A DNA stretch of 64,000 bases from Oligosphaera ethanolica (GTDB taxonomy: Bacteria; Verrucomicrobiota; Lentisphaeria; Oligosphaerales; Oligosphaeraceae). The notes beneath the pieces were generated by a model. That model had not been told where the DNA came from. It searched no databases and saw only the letters and a list, made by a program, of their open reading frames with translations. Location of the stretch: contig NZ_JAUSVL010000001.1 in NCBI RefSeq assembly GCF_030814695.1, positions 5,616,227 to 5,680,226 on the forward strand. The letters run 5' to 3'. This document shows, piece by piece, positions 34,080-43,248 of the stretch. The position numbers and the translations under genes are program-made. How positions within the stretch are numbered: the stretch's first letter is position 1; each line of letters starts with the position of its first letter.

Positions 34080-37000
34080 GCCTTTGGAGACACTTTATCG
34101 GGCGCAACGAACCGGACACGGCTACACCGCGTTCTAATCCGGCACCCGCCGATCCATCAACGCCGGCTTCAGCTCAATCCCTGTCCCCGGTTTCGCGCCC
34201 GGCCGCCGCCGCCGACCCGGGAGCGAAAGCCGCGGCCGCCAAGGACCGCGTCGTCCGCGTGTTTGTCTCCTCCACCTTCAAGGACATGGTCGAGGACCGC
34301 AACGAACTCATGGCCCGGGTCTGGCCGGCCCTGCGGAGGATCTGCCGAGGACGCGCAGTGGAATTCGTCGAGGTGGACCTGCGCTGGGGCGTGACCGAGG
34401 AGCAGTCGCAGCGCAATGAGACCCTGCGCCACTGCCTGGCGGAGATCAAGCGCTGCCGCCCCTTCTTCATCGGCCTGCTGGGCGAACGCTACGGCTGGAC
34501 TCCCGGCCCGGAAGCCTTTCCCCCGGCGCTCCTTGATGAAGAAGATTGGCTGAAGAACGAGGTCGCCAAACACAGCGTCACCGAACTGGAAATCCTTCAC
34601 GGCGTGCACAACGCCCCCGAGATGGCCGGGCGGGCCTTCTTCTACTTCCGCGACCCGCAACACGCCGCGTCCAAGGGCGGCGACTACCTATCAGAGGACA
34701 CCACCCGGCCCACCCGCCAGGACGCGCTGAAACAGAAGGTCAAGGCGGTCTGCGCGGCCAAGCAAATCCCCCTGCGCGAGAACTACGCCGATCCCCGTGC
34801 CCTGGCGGACCTCGTGCTCACCGACCTCACAGCAGCCATTAACGCTGCGTTCCCGGCCGACCAGGTGCCCGACGTCTGGTCGCGTGAAGACCGCGATCAC
34901 GAAGCATACGCCAAGAGCCGCCGCACTGACTTCTATGTCGGGCGCGATGCCTATTTCGACCGGCTGGACGCCTATGCCCGCGATGGCGCGCGAGGCTGCG
35001 CCCTGACCGTTCTGGGCGCGTCGGGCGGCGGCAAGTCCGCGCTGCTGGCCAACTGGGTAGCGCGCTGGCGCCAGGCGCGCCCCGGCGACTTCGTTTTCCA
35101 GCACTACATTGGCAGCTCCGCCATGAGCGCGGCTCACCTCGCCCTGATGCGCCGGCTGATGGTGGCCATCATCCGCTGGTGTGGTGCAGACGATCCATCC
35201 GGGGCACGAGTTTTGGAGGAAGAAGAAAGGAAGATTCCCGCCCATGCCGATGAGATCATCAAGGTCTTCCCCGACTACCTTGGTCGCCTTGCCGTAACAG
35301 CCAAGCAGAAAGGCGTTGGGGCTGTCCTTGTACTCGACGCACTCAACCAGCTCGAAGACCGCGACCGCGGCCGGCTGCTGGCCTGGCTGCCGCATCGCCT
35401 GCCCGGCGAACTGCGACTGATCGTCTCCACCCTGCCCGGCGACACCTTCGACGCCCTCCATCCGCGCGGCTGGCCCGCGTTCACCGTTGAGCCGCTCACC
35501 CCGGACGAACGCGTCGAGTTGATCGCGCGGTACCTCAAACACTTCGCCCAGGGCCTTTCCAATGATCGCGCGCGCAGGATTGCCGGCGTCGCGGCGGCCT
35601 CGAACCCGCTTTATATCAAGACCCTGCTTGACGATCTGCGCGTCACCGGCGACTACCAAAAGCTCGACCAGCAAATCGACTATTATCTCAAAGCCGCCGA
35701 CATCCCCGCCTTGCTGGGCAAGATCCTAACCCGTTTCGAACACGACTACGAACGCGACCGCCCCGGGCTGGTCCGCGAGGCGCTGTCGCTGCTCTGGGCC
35801 GCCCGCCGCGGCCTGACTGAACCGGAACTGCTGGAGGCATTGAAACCGGCCGGACAGATGCAGCTGCCTGCGGCGCTCTGGTCGCCGTTACGCTGCGCGT
35901 TGGAGGATGGCCTGGTGGACCGCGACGGCGTTCTGGCCTTCGCGCACGAACACCTGCGCACGGCTGTGCAGCACAGGTACCTTTCCAAGCCCAAAACCGT
36001 GTGTGCCTTGCGCTTGCGTCTGGCGGACCTTTTTGAGGCCCGTCCAGTGGATATCCGTCAAGCCGACGAACTTCCCTGGCTGTTGTCGAAACTCGAAGCC
36101 AGAGATCGCCTGCGTACCTGCCTTCTCGATGTTGGCCGCTTCGTGCTTCTGTTTGACCTCAACGAAGACGAACTGCGACGCTACTGGACAGTAACCTTGC
36201 ACGACGACAACACGCTCGCCCAGTCCTATGTTCACGCCTTCAACGTGTGGCTGAAAGCACCCAAGCCAACGGTCACGCGCGCTGCCTATGTGGCTAATCA
36301 ACTTTCCCTGTTTCTGTCCTCTCTGGCGTTCCATGGGGAGGCGGAATTGTTGATGAGGACATCCCTGGAGGAGTACCGTCAAGAGTTCTCGCCAACGCAC
36401 CCGAACGTCTCTCTGCGTTTGAACAATCTGGCGATCATCCTGCAGGATGCCGGTCGTCTAGCCGAGTCTGAGACGCTCATCAGACAGGCTTTGGCGATCG
36501 ACGAGGTAAACTATGGCCCAGCACATCCAGCGGTTGCCAGGTGCGTCAGCAATCTCGCGATGTTGTTGCTGGAAATGGACCGCGCTTTGGATGCCGAACC
36601 ATTGATGCGCCGGGCGTTGGAGATTGAGACCGCTTACTATGGCTTATCGCACCCCAACGTGGCGATCCGCCTCGACAACTTGGCCGGGGTACTTGCAGCC
36701 CTGAACCGAAGTGCGGACGCTGAGGATCTGTCGCGGCGTGCGCTGGCCATCAACGAAGTCTGTTGCGGCCCCGATCATCCTTCGGTCGCCACCGTGCTTG
36801 GCACGCTCGCCCAGTTGGCCCAAGATAATTTCCGCCTCACGGAGGCCGAAGCCATGATGGGACGCTCATTGCGGATCACGGAACGCAACTTCGGTACCGA
36901 GCATCCAAGAACCGCGGAAGACCTTCTTCGTCTCGCGACAATTCTTCAGGACATGAACCGTGGCCGGGACGTCGAGCCGCTCGTGCAGCGTGCGCTGGCG

Positions 37001-38047
37001 ATCAATGAACGGTTCTACGGTTCCGACAGTCCCAAGCTTGCTGTCGCTCTTCTGAGGATGGCGGACCTCTTGCTTGAGGTGGATCGCGTCCAGGAGGCCG
37101 AGCGATTTGCTCAGTCGGCGTTGGCTGCCTTCAAAAAGACATACGGTGACGTCCATCCGCACGTCTCTCGCGCACTCAACACGATGGCACAGCTACACCA
37201 GCGCGCAGGCCATTTCCATGATGCCGAAACACTGTTGCGTCGTGCGCTCATGATCGATGCGGAGTCTGACAGGATCAACCGCACTGTCACTATTGGTGCG
37301 TTGTGCAATCTAGGCGTTCTCCTCAAGTTGGCAGGGCGTCTGGAAGAGGCGGAGCCCATGCAGAGGAAGTGCTTAGCGGTTCTCCAGACGCGCTTCGGCC
37401 CCATGCATCCGAAAGTTTCGATCATGCTCACCAACTTGGCGCAGCTGTTGCAGGCTACGAAACGCATTCCCGAGGCGGAGAAATTGATGCGCCAAGCCTT
37501 GTCGATCGACAGGCAGCGTCTGAACCCCAACCACCCCCAGACAGCGGTTTCCCTAAACAACCTGGGCCAACTTTTGAGGATGACTGACCGGGTCGTTGAA
37601 GCCGAGCCTCTCTTACGGCAATCGGCTGAGGTTTTGGAGAGTTGCTATGGGGCTGTGCATCCGAAAGTGGCCATCGCGTTAAACAATCTGGGCGCTGTGC
37701 TCATATCCCTGAACAGGATGCCGGAAGCTGAAGCGCTCATTCGGCGTGCCTTGAAGATGGACGAAAGCCAATCTCCGCCGAACCTGATGAACATGCCCTA
37801 CAAGTTGCTGCCGCTTTCCTTTCTCCTGCACAAATCGGGACATACGCACGAATCCGAACTCTATGCTGAACGCGCCTTGTGCACCTCGTTGGAATTCTCA
37901 CGTCAGGCACGGTGCTCTCATCCATGCACGAGATCGGCTGCTGATAACCTTGCCGGCATTCTTCATGCGAACGGCGTCTCAAGAGTCGACATCATTGAGA
38001 GGCTTCGTACGACATATGAGCGGTTTGGGTTAAATTTTGACGCCTAA
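34076..38047 (+). CDS. DUF4062-NTPase-TPR protein with diverged repeats
   Basis: A 1,323-residue paralogue of the preceding protein. It starts MSLWRHFIGRNEPD inside the previous stop codon (ATGA). DUF4062 begins at about residue 60 (RVFVSSTFKDMVEDRNEL). The P-loop is GASGGGKS (about 314-321) and Walker B is VLVLDALNQL, followed by about a dozen TPRs of 42 residues. They keep the pattern (EAEPLMRRALEI, HPNVAIRLDNLA) but differ in sequence, unlike the homogeneous array next door. The two proteins are probably made together and may form mixed oligomers. Head domains are well conserved between the pair, whereas the repeats have evolved in opposite ways. Confidence 0.88.
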   Translation: MSLWRHFIGRNEPDTATPRSNPAPADPSTPASAQSLSPVSRPAAAADPGAKAAAAKDRVVRVFVSSTFKDMVEDRNELMARVWPALRRICRGRAVEFVEVDLRWGVTEEQSQRNETLRHCLAEIKRCRPFFIGLLGERYGWTPGPEAFPPALLDEEDWLKNEVAKHSVTELEILHGVHNAPEMAGRAFFYFRDPQHAASKGGDYLSEDTTRPTRQDALKQKVKAVCAAKQIPLRENYADPRALADLVLTDLTAAINAAFPADQVPDVWSREDRDHEAYAKSRRTDFYVGRDAYFDRLDAYARDGARGCALTVLGASGGGKSALLANWVARWRQARPGDFVFQHYIGSSAMSAAHLALMRRLMVAIIRWCGADDPSGARVLEEEERKIPAHADEIIKVFPDYLGRLAVTAKQKGVGAVLVLDALNQLEDRDRGRLLAWLPHRLPGELRLIVSTLPGDTFDALHPRGWPAFTVEPLTPDERVELIARYLKHFAQGLSNDRARRIAGVAAASNPLYIKTLLDDLRVTGDYQKLDQQIDYYLKAADIPALLGKILTRFEHDYERDRPGLVREALSLLWAARRGLTEPELLEALKPAGQMQLPAALWSPLRCALEDGLVDRDGVLAFAHEHLRTAVQHRYLSKPKTVCALRLRLADLFEARPVDIRQADELPWLLSKLEARDRLRTCLLDVGRFVLLFDLNEDELRRYWTVTLHDDNTLAQSYVHAFNVWLKAPKPTVTRAAYVANQLSLFLSSLAFHGEAELLMRTSLEEYRQEFSPTHPNVSLRLNNLAIILQDAGRLAESETLIRQALAIDEVNYGPAHPAVARCVSNLAMLLLEMDRALDAEPLMRRALEIETAYYGLSHPNVAIRLDNLAGVLAALNRSADAEDLSRRALAINEVCCGPDHPSVATVLGTLAQLAQDNFRLTEAEAMMGRSLRITERNFGTEHPRTAEDLLRLATILQDMNRGRDVEPLVQRALAINERFYGSDSPKLAVALLRMADLLLEVDRVQEAERFAQSALAAFKKTYGDVHPHVSRALNTMAQLHQRAGHFHDAETLLRRALMIDAESDRINRTVTIGALCNLGVLLKLAGRLEEAEPMQRKCLAVLQTRFGPMHPKVSIMLTNLAQLLQATKRIPEAEKLMRQALSIDRQRLNPNHPQTAVSLNNLGQLLRMTDRVVEAEPLLRQSAEVLESCYGAVHPKVAIALNNLGAVLISLNRMPEAEALIRRALKMDESQSPPNLMNMPYKLLPLSFLLHKSGHTHESELYAERALCTSLEFSRQARCSHPCTRSAADNLAGILHANGVSRVDIIERLRTTYERFGLNFDA

Positions 38048-38340
38048 GTCCGAGCAAAGGCCATCCGCAGGCGACCGTCTCCGTCCCTCACGCCCCTGCC
38101 AGCAGCGTCCCCAGCAACGCATCCACCCCTCCGGCGCGCCCGTATGTGGTTCAACTCGGGCTCGTGCAGCCGAGACGCGTCGCATATCTCATTCAAGCTG
38201 CCCGAGCGGGTGATCTGGCCATAGAGCAGGGCCAGCACGTGGATTGTGCAGGCGAACGACCTGATGTCCGCCTGCGCCTCCCGCGCGATCTGGTCGGGTA
38301 GCCCCACTGGACGATCTGCCACAGGGGGGTTAAAGCTCAT
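38048..38340 (-). pseudogene. IS4-type (DUF4372) transposase, N-terminal remnant
   Basis: On the minus strand from the ATG at 38340, the segment ADIRSFACTIHVLALLYGQI, then SLNEICDASRLHEPELNH, matches the DUF4372 N-terminal region of IS4-family transposases. After that the frame becomes Arg/Gly-rich and unrelated, so the gene was truncated or frame-shifted. No catalytic part remains. Confidence 0.6.
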
Positions 38341-38451
38341 CTCGCAGGCCTCGCGGTAGTGTGGTCACGCGCCTTGGTTTGTATTCTTGCGCCTGTAGGC
38401 TACAGGCAGACGGCACCGATGTCAGTACTCGTCTTTTGCGGATTGCGCGGG

Positions 38452-38480
38452 TTGACACTCAAGCCCCTACCGTGTACAAT
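38452..38480 (+). promoter_or_regulatory. Consensus sigma-70-type promoter
   Basis: TTGACA at 38,452-38,457 and TACAAT at 38,475-38,480 are separated by exactly 17 bases. Transcription would start near 38,487, about 67 bases before the zinc-ribbon ORF at 38,554. It is the best-looking promoter in the window. Confidence 0.75.
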
Positions 38481-38553
38481 GATGGCCAACGATGTGATGT
38501 TGGAGTGGTTCCGCCATCGCCTATGGGACGCTAGTGAAAGAAGGCAGGTTGTC

Positions 38554-38895
38554 ATGAGTGGCTTGCGGTGTGACAAATGCGGTTCGTCTGACCGGATCTC
38601 AGGGATTGAGAATGTACCGGAAGACATGAGGCCGTTTGTGCGCGGCGAAGTCGTAATCACGATGAATCCGCTGGGCATTTGTGGTGAATGCTACGCGGTC
38701 CTTTGTGGCAAATGTGCTGACCACGGTAAGTGTTCCGTGTGCGGCGCGCCCTATCCGCTCCTTGGAGCTTGTCCATCAACTGCACCAGACGATCCTGCGA
38801 AACGGGCAAAGTGGAGGAAAGTCCGCGACATGCAATTAGGCGGTATAGGACGCCCAGATGATTCCGAAAAGAAGTGGTGGCAGTTCTGGAAGTGA
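38554..38895 (+). CDS. Small zinc-ribbon protein
   Basis: 113 residues from MSGLRCDKCG, with AGAAGG upstream. The cysteine pairs CDKCG, then CGECYAVLCGKC, then CSVCGAPYPLLGAC, could bind two zinc ions. The C terminus is basic and ends EKKWWQFWK, a tryptophan-rich tail that might touch membrane or protein. The frame is open further upstream, to 38359, but those codons lie across the promoter, so the inner start is preferred. I do not recognise the family; function unknown. Confidence 0.6.
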   Translation: MSGLRCDKCGSSDRISGIENVPEDMRPFVRGEVVITMNPLGICGECYAVLCGKCADHGKCSVCGAPYPLLGACPSTAPDDPAKRAKWRKVRDMQLGGIGRPDDSEKKWWQFWK

Positions 38896-38938
38896 GAATG
38901 CTGTATAGCTTCAGTCGAAACAGGACCACAAGCGGATT

Positions 38939-39229
38939 TTGCATGAGGAAACTTTCCTGCTCGCGGTTATGTTGAAAGGCGGAACCAGAGGAAGTCACCT
39001 GAACTGGCTCTGCAGATTCAGCGCCAAAGTGAAGTACGGTATCATCAAGAAAGCGCATCAGCCTGGGGGCAGCATCGCGGAACTGTGCCGTCGACACGGC
39101 ATTTCTGCCAGCACGATTTATCGCTGGGAGGCTCAGCTGCGAGCAAGAGCGAAGGACGGACTCGTGGACAGGAGCGGGGGCAAGGAGAGGGCCGCCGAAG
39201 CCGAAATTGAGCGGTTACAGGCCGAATAG
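38939..39229 (+). pseudogene. IS3-type OrfA-like fragment
   Basis: The part from RFSAKVKYGIIKKAHQPGGS to AELCRRHGISASTIYRWEAQ is the helix-turn-helix region of IS3-type OrfA proteins. The first 30 residues of the frame do not belong to the family, so the original start is lost. It is followed by a broken OrfB on the same strand. Confidence 0.7.
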
Positions 39230-39236
39230 GCCAAGA

Positions 39237-40001
39237 ATAACGCGGCTGGACTGGCAGATGGCCGACCAGGGCGTGGCTCACCTGAGCGAGTCGGCCGTCT
39301 ACCGCATCCTTGACTCGGAAAACCTGCTCAGCCGCTGAGCGGCCCCCTGTCGCGGTACGGGCGATGCCCCGCCACCGCCAACTGCGCCGCATCAGAGGTG
39401 GCACACCGACATCATGCACCTGCGTGTGGGCAATACCTGGTACTTTCTGGTGAGCTTCATTGATGCCTACAGCCGTTACATCGTGCACTGGCGTCTGCTG
39501 CCAAACATGACCGCCGAAGAAGTTGCTCTGGTGCAGCTTGAGGCACTGGAGAAGTACCCCGACGTCAAACCCCAGATTGTCAGTGACCACGGCAGCCAAT
39601 ACACGAGCCGTGAGTACCGGAAACTGCTTGAACGCTCCGAACTGGAGCATATTCTCTGTCGCGTTGCCCACCCACAGTCCAACGGCATCATTGAGCGTTA
39701 CCACCGCAGCACCCGCGCGGCCCTGCGCGAAGAGTTGCCACCACACTATCTGGCAGCCCTGGACGTCATTGCCGCCTGGGTCGACGACTACAATGAACGC
39801 CGCCTGCACGCCGGTCTGCGTTATATTGAGCCTGCCGAGTACTTTCGTGGCGATCCCAAACGCCGCATGGCGGAACGGCGAGCAAAACTCGAACGCGGCC
39901 GATTGTACCGCCGCCAAATCAACCTGGCCCGGGAGGGCCATGGCGTCAGATCATTGAACAAGTCAGAGTTACCCGCAGTCGGAGCCGCCGCCTATGGATA
40001 A
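39237..40001 (+). pseudogene. IS3-type OrfB integrase with a nonsense mutation
   Basis: Translation from 39,237 gives QMADQGVAHLSESAVYRIL and LLSR, then TGA at 39,336-39,338. The same frame continues with RWHTDIMHLRVGN (first Asp), IVSDHGSQYTS (second Asp) and NGIIERYHR (Glu), ending at 40,001. In relatives a Trp follows LLSR, so TGG to TGA is the likely lesion. The segment linking OrfA to OrfB is also deleted. The element cannot move without help. Confidence 0.75.
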
Positions 40002-40084
40002 CCCTCGTCGCGCGACCAGGAGGTCTCCTAATTCAAAATGAGCCACTGGTCCTATTTCACTTGAAGCGCTACAGATAGCTGAAG

Positions 40085-41148
40085 TGGACCCCAAGTCAAG
40101 GACAAAAACGAACAAATTATCAGTGGGCTCATGGATTCACGCAGGCATTTGGCTGCGAAGCCGCAGGTCGCATCTCCGCAGGAGAGCGGCTGAGCAGCCC
40201 TAAATTGAAGTCCGCCCCGCAGGGGGCGGAAGTGTGCCACTCGTCCGGCGTCTGGTAGCCGAGGGCCTCATGCAGGCGGCGTTGGTTGTAAAAGTCTATG
40301 TAGTTGGCCAAACTGGCTTTCATGCTGAAAACATCCTTGAACGAGTGCAGATACAGCCATTCGTACTTGAGGCTGCGCCAGAAGCGCTCTATGAAGATGT
40401 TGTCGAAGGCCCGCCCCCGGCCATCCATGCTGATGGCGACACCGCGCGCCTTCAGGGCGGCAATGAAGGCATCCGAGGTGAACTGGCTGCCCTGGTCGGT
40501 GTTGAAGATATCCGGCTTCCCGTGCTCCCTGAAAGCATCCTCCAAAGCGGCCACGCAGAAGTCGGCATTCATTGTGTTCGAGCAACGGTAGGCGAGCACC
40601 TTGCGGCTGTACCAGTCGATGATGGCAACCATATACATGGTGCCGGGCGCGTGTGGGAGGTAGGTGATGTCAGTGCTCCAGACCTGGTTCGGACGCGTCA
40701 CGACGAGGTTTTTGAGCAGGTAGGGGTAGACTTGGTGTTCCGGGTGGGGCTTGCTGGTCATGATTCCGGGAGCAATGCCCATGATGCCCATGATGCGCAT
40801 CAGGCGCTGAACATGCTTGCGATTGACCACATAGCCTTCGCGCTGGAGCTGAGCCGTGATTCGCCTGCTGCCGTAAAAAGGCGTCTTCGTATAGATACGG
40901 TCAATCTCGAATACCAACGTCTCGTCCGCGGCGGAAAGCATGGTTGAGGCTTTGATGCGCTGCTCGTAAAAGCTGGAACGGGGTACGCCAAGCAACTCGC
41001 ATTTGCGTGTCAGAGGCAGCTGCGGTTCGGACTGCTCCCCCTTCATAAGCTCACCTCGTTCTCGGACAGCCCCAACTGCATCGACTTTTTTTTGGCTCTT
41101 CAGGAAACTTAGTGGGTAGATTTTTCGACGTTTTGTGCTTAGAATCAC
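40085..41148 (-). mobile_element. IS3-family element lacking most of orfA
   Basis: The left end at 40,085 begins TGGACCCCAAGTCAAGGAC, a typical IS3-type terminal sequence. orfB is intact, but upstream only a KRRKIYP-like OrfA start fused to an A8 run (41,087-41,095) remains. I cannot find a matching right end between 41,150 and 41,300. Probably immobile unless helped in trans. Confidence 0.6.
40129..41046 (-). CDS. IS3-family transposase OrfB
   Basis: 305 residues from MKGEQSEPQLPLTRKC, behind GAGGTGAG. The HTH_21-like segment (YGSRRITAQLQREGYVVNRK) precedes the rve core with STDITYLPHAPG (D), IFNTDQGSQFTS (D) and NIFIERFWRSLKYE (E). The protein is normally made as an OrfAB fusion by frameshifting on an A-rich site; an A8 run lies about 45 bases upstream of this start. 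Full catalytic triad present. Confidence 0.88.
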   Translation of the reverse strand: MKGEQSEPQLPLTRKCELLGVPRSSFYEQRIKASTMLSAADETLVFEIDRIYTKTPFYGSRRITAQLQREGYVVNRKHVQRLMRIMGIMGIAPGIMTSKPHPEHQVYPYLLKNLVVTRPNQVWSTDITYLPHAPGTMYMVAIIDWYSRKVLAYRCSNTMNADFCVAALEDAFREHGKPDIFNTDQGSQFTSDAFIAALKARGVAISMDGRGRAFDNIFIERFWRSLKYEWLYLHSFKDVFSMKASLANYIDFYNQRRLHEALGYQTPDEWHTSAPCGADFNLGLLSRSPAEMRPAASQPNACVNP

Positions 41149-41443
41149 GACAACGCCTTGTCACATGGGGCAATAAAGCCATCTAATCGTACGCATAAAA
41201 TAGTGTAACTAATTGATATTCAACGATCAATTAATGTTCAAATTATGATGCCCGCCCAGCTTTCCATGTCAATTTGTATGGAAGGCAGTCGGGGCAATCT
41301 TCCGCTTCGGTGTTTCTTGTTATTGCAAGAATGCCTTCACTTTTGTTGCACCCGATCATTTTTGTGTTTCATTACCTCATGGCCACGCAATGCCCAGTCA
41401 ATCACCTGACCTCGTCATTCACATTGAGCCATGGGAGTCCGCC

Positions 41444-42673
41444 ATGAACTTGGAATCGTTTTATCAACGCGTGATTAATCCGCCATCGCCCTGGACTGTC
41501 TCCAAGGTCGAAATTTCCGACGACAGTACCCGTGTTGACGTCTGGCTGATCCATCAGGAGCATTATCGCTTTTCGTGTCATGCCTGTCGCACCCCATCAC
41601 CTACTTACGACCATGCTCCGGAAAGAACCTGGCAACATCTGGACACCTGCGAGTGCAAGACCTACCTTCATGCCCGTATTCCCCGAGTTCAATGCCCCAA
41701 GCATGGGATCGTCAACAGCGACTTTCCTCTGGCTGATTCACAGATCTCAATTACATACAAGATGGAAAGCAAGTGCATCAAGACCATGCAGGCCTCCAAT
41801 TTGACCGATGCGTCCGGACTAACGAGGGTGTCTTGGGACAGGTTGGAAAGTATCCGCGATCGGGCCGTCAAGCGAGGGCTTGAGCGACGTGGCGATACGA
41901 CGCCGGTCATCATGGGACTTGACGAGAAGCAGGTGTTTTCCAGACATCGCTATTTCACCATTATCACTGACATTGGCAATGGGAGCGTGTTTGACGTGGT
42001 GGACAAGCGGCGCATTGATGACATCAGCCCCTGGTTTGAAAAACGCAAGGAAAGTTTGCAAAACGTCCAGATCGCGGCCATGGACATGAGTGCGGGGTAT
42101 GAGCGTATCGCGTCAAACTTCATGCCCAATGCCGAACTGTGTTTTGATCATTTCCATGTGATGCAGGTCGTCCAAAAGGCAGTGGACAGCACACGAAAGC
42201 AAGAACAGGCCACGATGAGCGATGAGGACAAGAAAAGCATGTTCGGAGCGCGCCATGATTTTCTGTATGGCAGGGAGAATCTTCCTGACAAAAACAAGGC
42301 CAGGTTCGAAAAAGTTAGACAGATTGCCATGAAAACGGCGCGGGCATGGGCAATCAAGGAAAACCTTCGCGACATGTGGACAACTTGCCCCGACAAAGAA
42401 GAGACACCGAAGTATTTCAAACACTGGTACTGGTGGGCGACGCATTCACAAATTCCGGACATGGCAAAAGCCGCCCATACGCTGAAAAACCACTTCTGTG
42501 GCATAGTGGCTGCAATCGAACATGGGGTCAGCAATGCCCCGACCGAGGGGCTGAACAGCAAAATTGAGGCTGTCAAAAGAAGTGCTTGTGGTTTCAAAAA
42601 CAAGGAATCTTTACGCAATGCAATTCTGTTTCATTGCGGGAAACTTAACCTGCTGCCAGAGGCCGCCAACTAG
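41444..42673 (+). CDS. ISL3-family transposase
   Basis: 409 residues from MNLESFYQRV behind GGGAG; a longer start at 41390 is possible. An N-terminal zinc-finger-like region (CHACRTPSPTYDH, then CPKHG) precedes a DDE core with IMGLDEKQVF (D), IAAMDMSAGY (D) and NAPTEGLNSKIEAVKR (E). These are the marks of the ISL3 (IS204/IS1001/IS1165) family. The gene is intact and may be active. I could not fix the inverted repeats of the element. Confidence 0.88.
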   Translation: MNLESFYQRVINPPSPWTVSKVEISDDSTRVDVWLIHQEHYRFSCHACRTPSPTYDHAPERTWQHLDTCECKTYLHARIPRVQCPKHGIVNSDFPLADSQISITYKMESKCIKTMQASNLTDASGLTRVSWDRLESIRDRAVKRGLERRGDTTPVIMGLDEKQVFSRHRYFTIITDIGNGSVFDVVDKRRIDDISPWFEKRKESLQNVQIAAMDMSAGYERIASNFMPNAELCFDHFHVMQVVQKAVDSTRKQEQATMSDEDKKSMFGARHDFLYGRENLPDKNKARFEKVRQIAMKTARAWAIKENLRDMWTTCPDKEETPKYFKHWYWWATHSQIPDMAKAAHTLKNHFCGIVAAIEHGVSNAPTEGLNSKIEAVKRSACGFKNKESLRNAILFHCGKLNLLPEAAN

Positions 42674-43248
42674 CACCCGCACTCAGATTTGCAACCCACG
42701 GAATTGCCTGAAGCACCAAAATTATTTTAGCCAATAGGCATGCCGATTTTTCATAAAATCGTGGGCGGTGTATAACTTAAATATGCTAAAAATGTAAGCA
42801 AGAGAGTTATATTTCTAACAAGGTAATGAAATTAGGGGCTGTTCGAAAATTACGTTTACAACTATACCCAGGCACGTTGAAAGCGTGCAACATACCAGCC
42901 AGGGGTTGCGTTGTGTGGCACCCCCTGGAACACGTCTTCCTTATCGATGTTATACGAAAGGGTGCGACAGTGCAAGCAAGAAAAGTGAGTTCCATTGCCT
43001 CTTTGGCCCCAGTCAGCTTCGCCGACTGGGACCAAAGAGGCCGAGGAACACGAGCGATAATGGCGCGTTACCCAGGGCGGCGCACGCTTTCAGCGTGCTT
43101 GCCCTGGGCTGGTATGTTTCGCGCTTTCAGCGCTTCTGCCGCTTCGCGGCCAGGGATACTGGGGGGCGCTTGCCGCTTCGCGGCCAGGGATACCGGGGCG
43201 CGCTTGGCTCCGCCTGCTAGCCTCATGCGACGACGCGCTTGGCCTGGT
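42674..43248. repeat. Hairpin-rich intergenic stretch, region A
   Basis: No gene. It is packed with palindromes. 42,998-43,040 has about 20-base arms with three mismatches around TTC, and 43,071-43,108 is CCCAGGGC/GCCCTGGG around GCACGCT-TTC-AGCGTGC. Smaller ones follow. A unit containing TGCCGCTTCGCGGCCAGGG is repeated directly at about 43,137 and 43,170. The pattern is that of REP/BIME-like elements. Confidence 0.65.
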
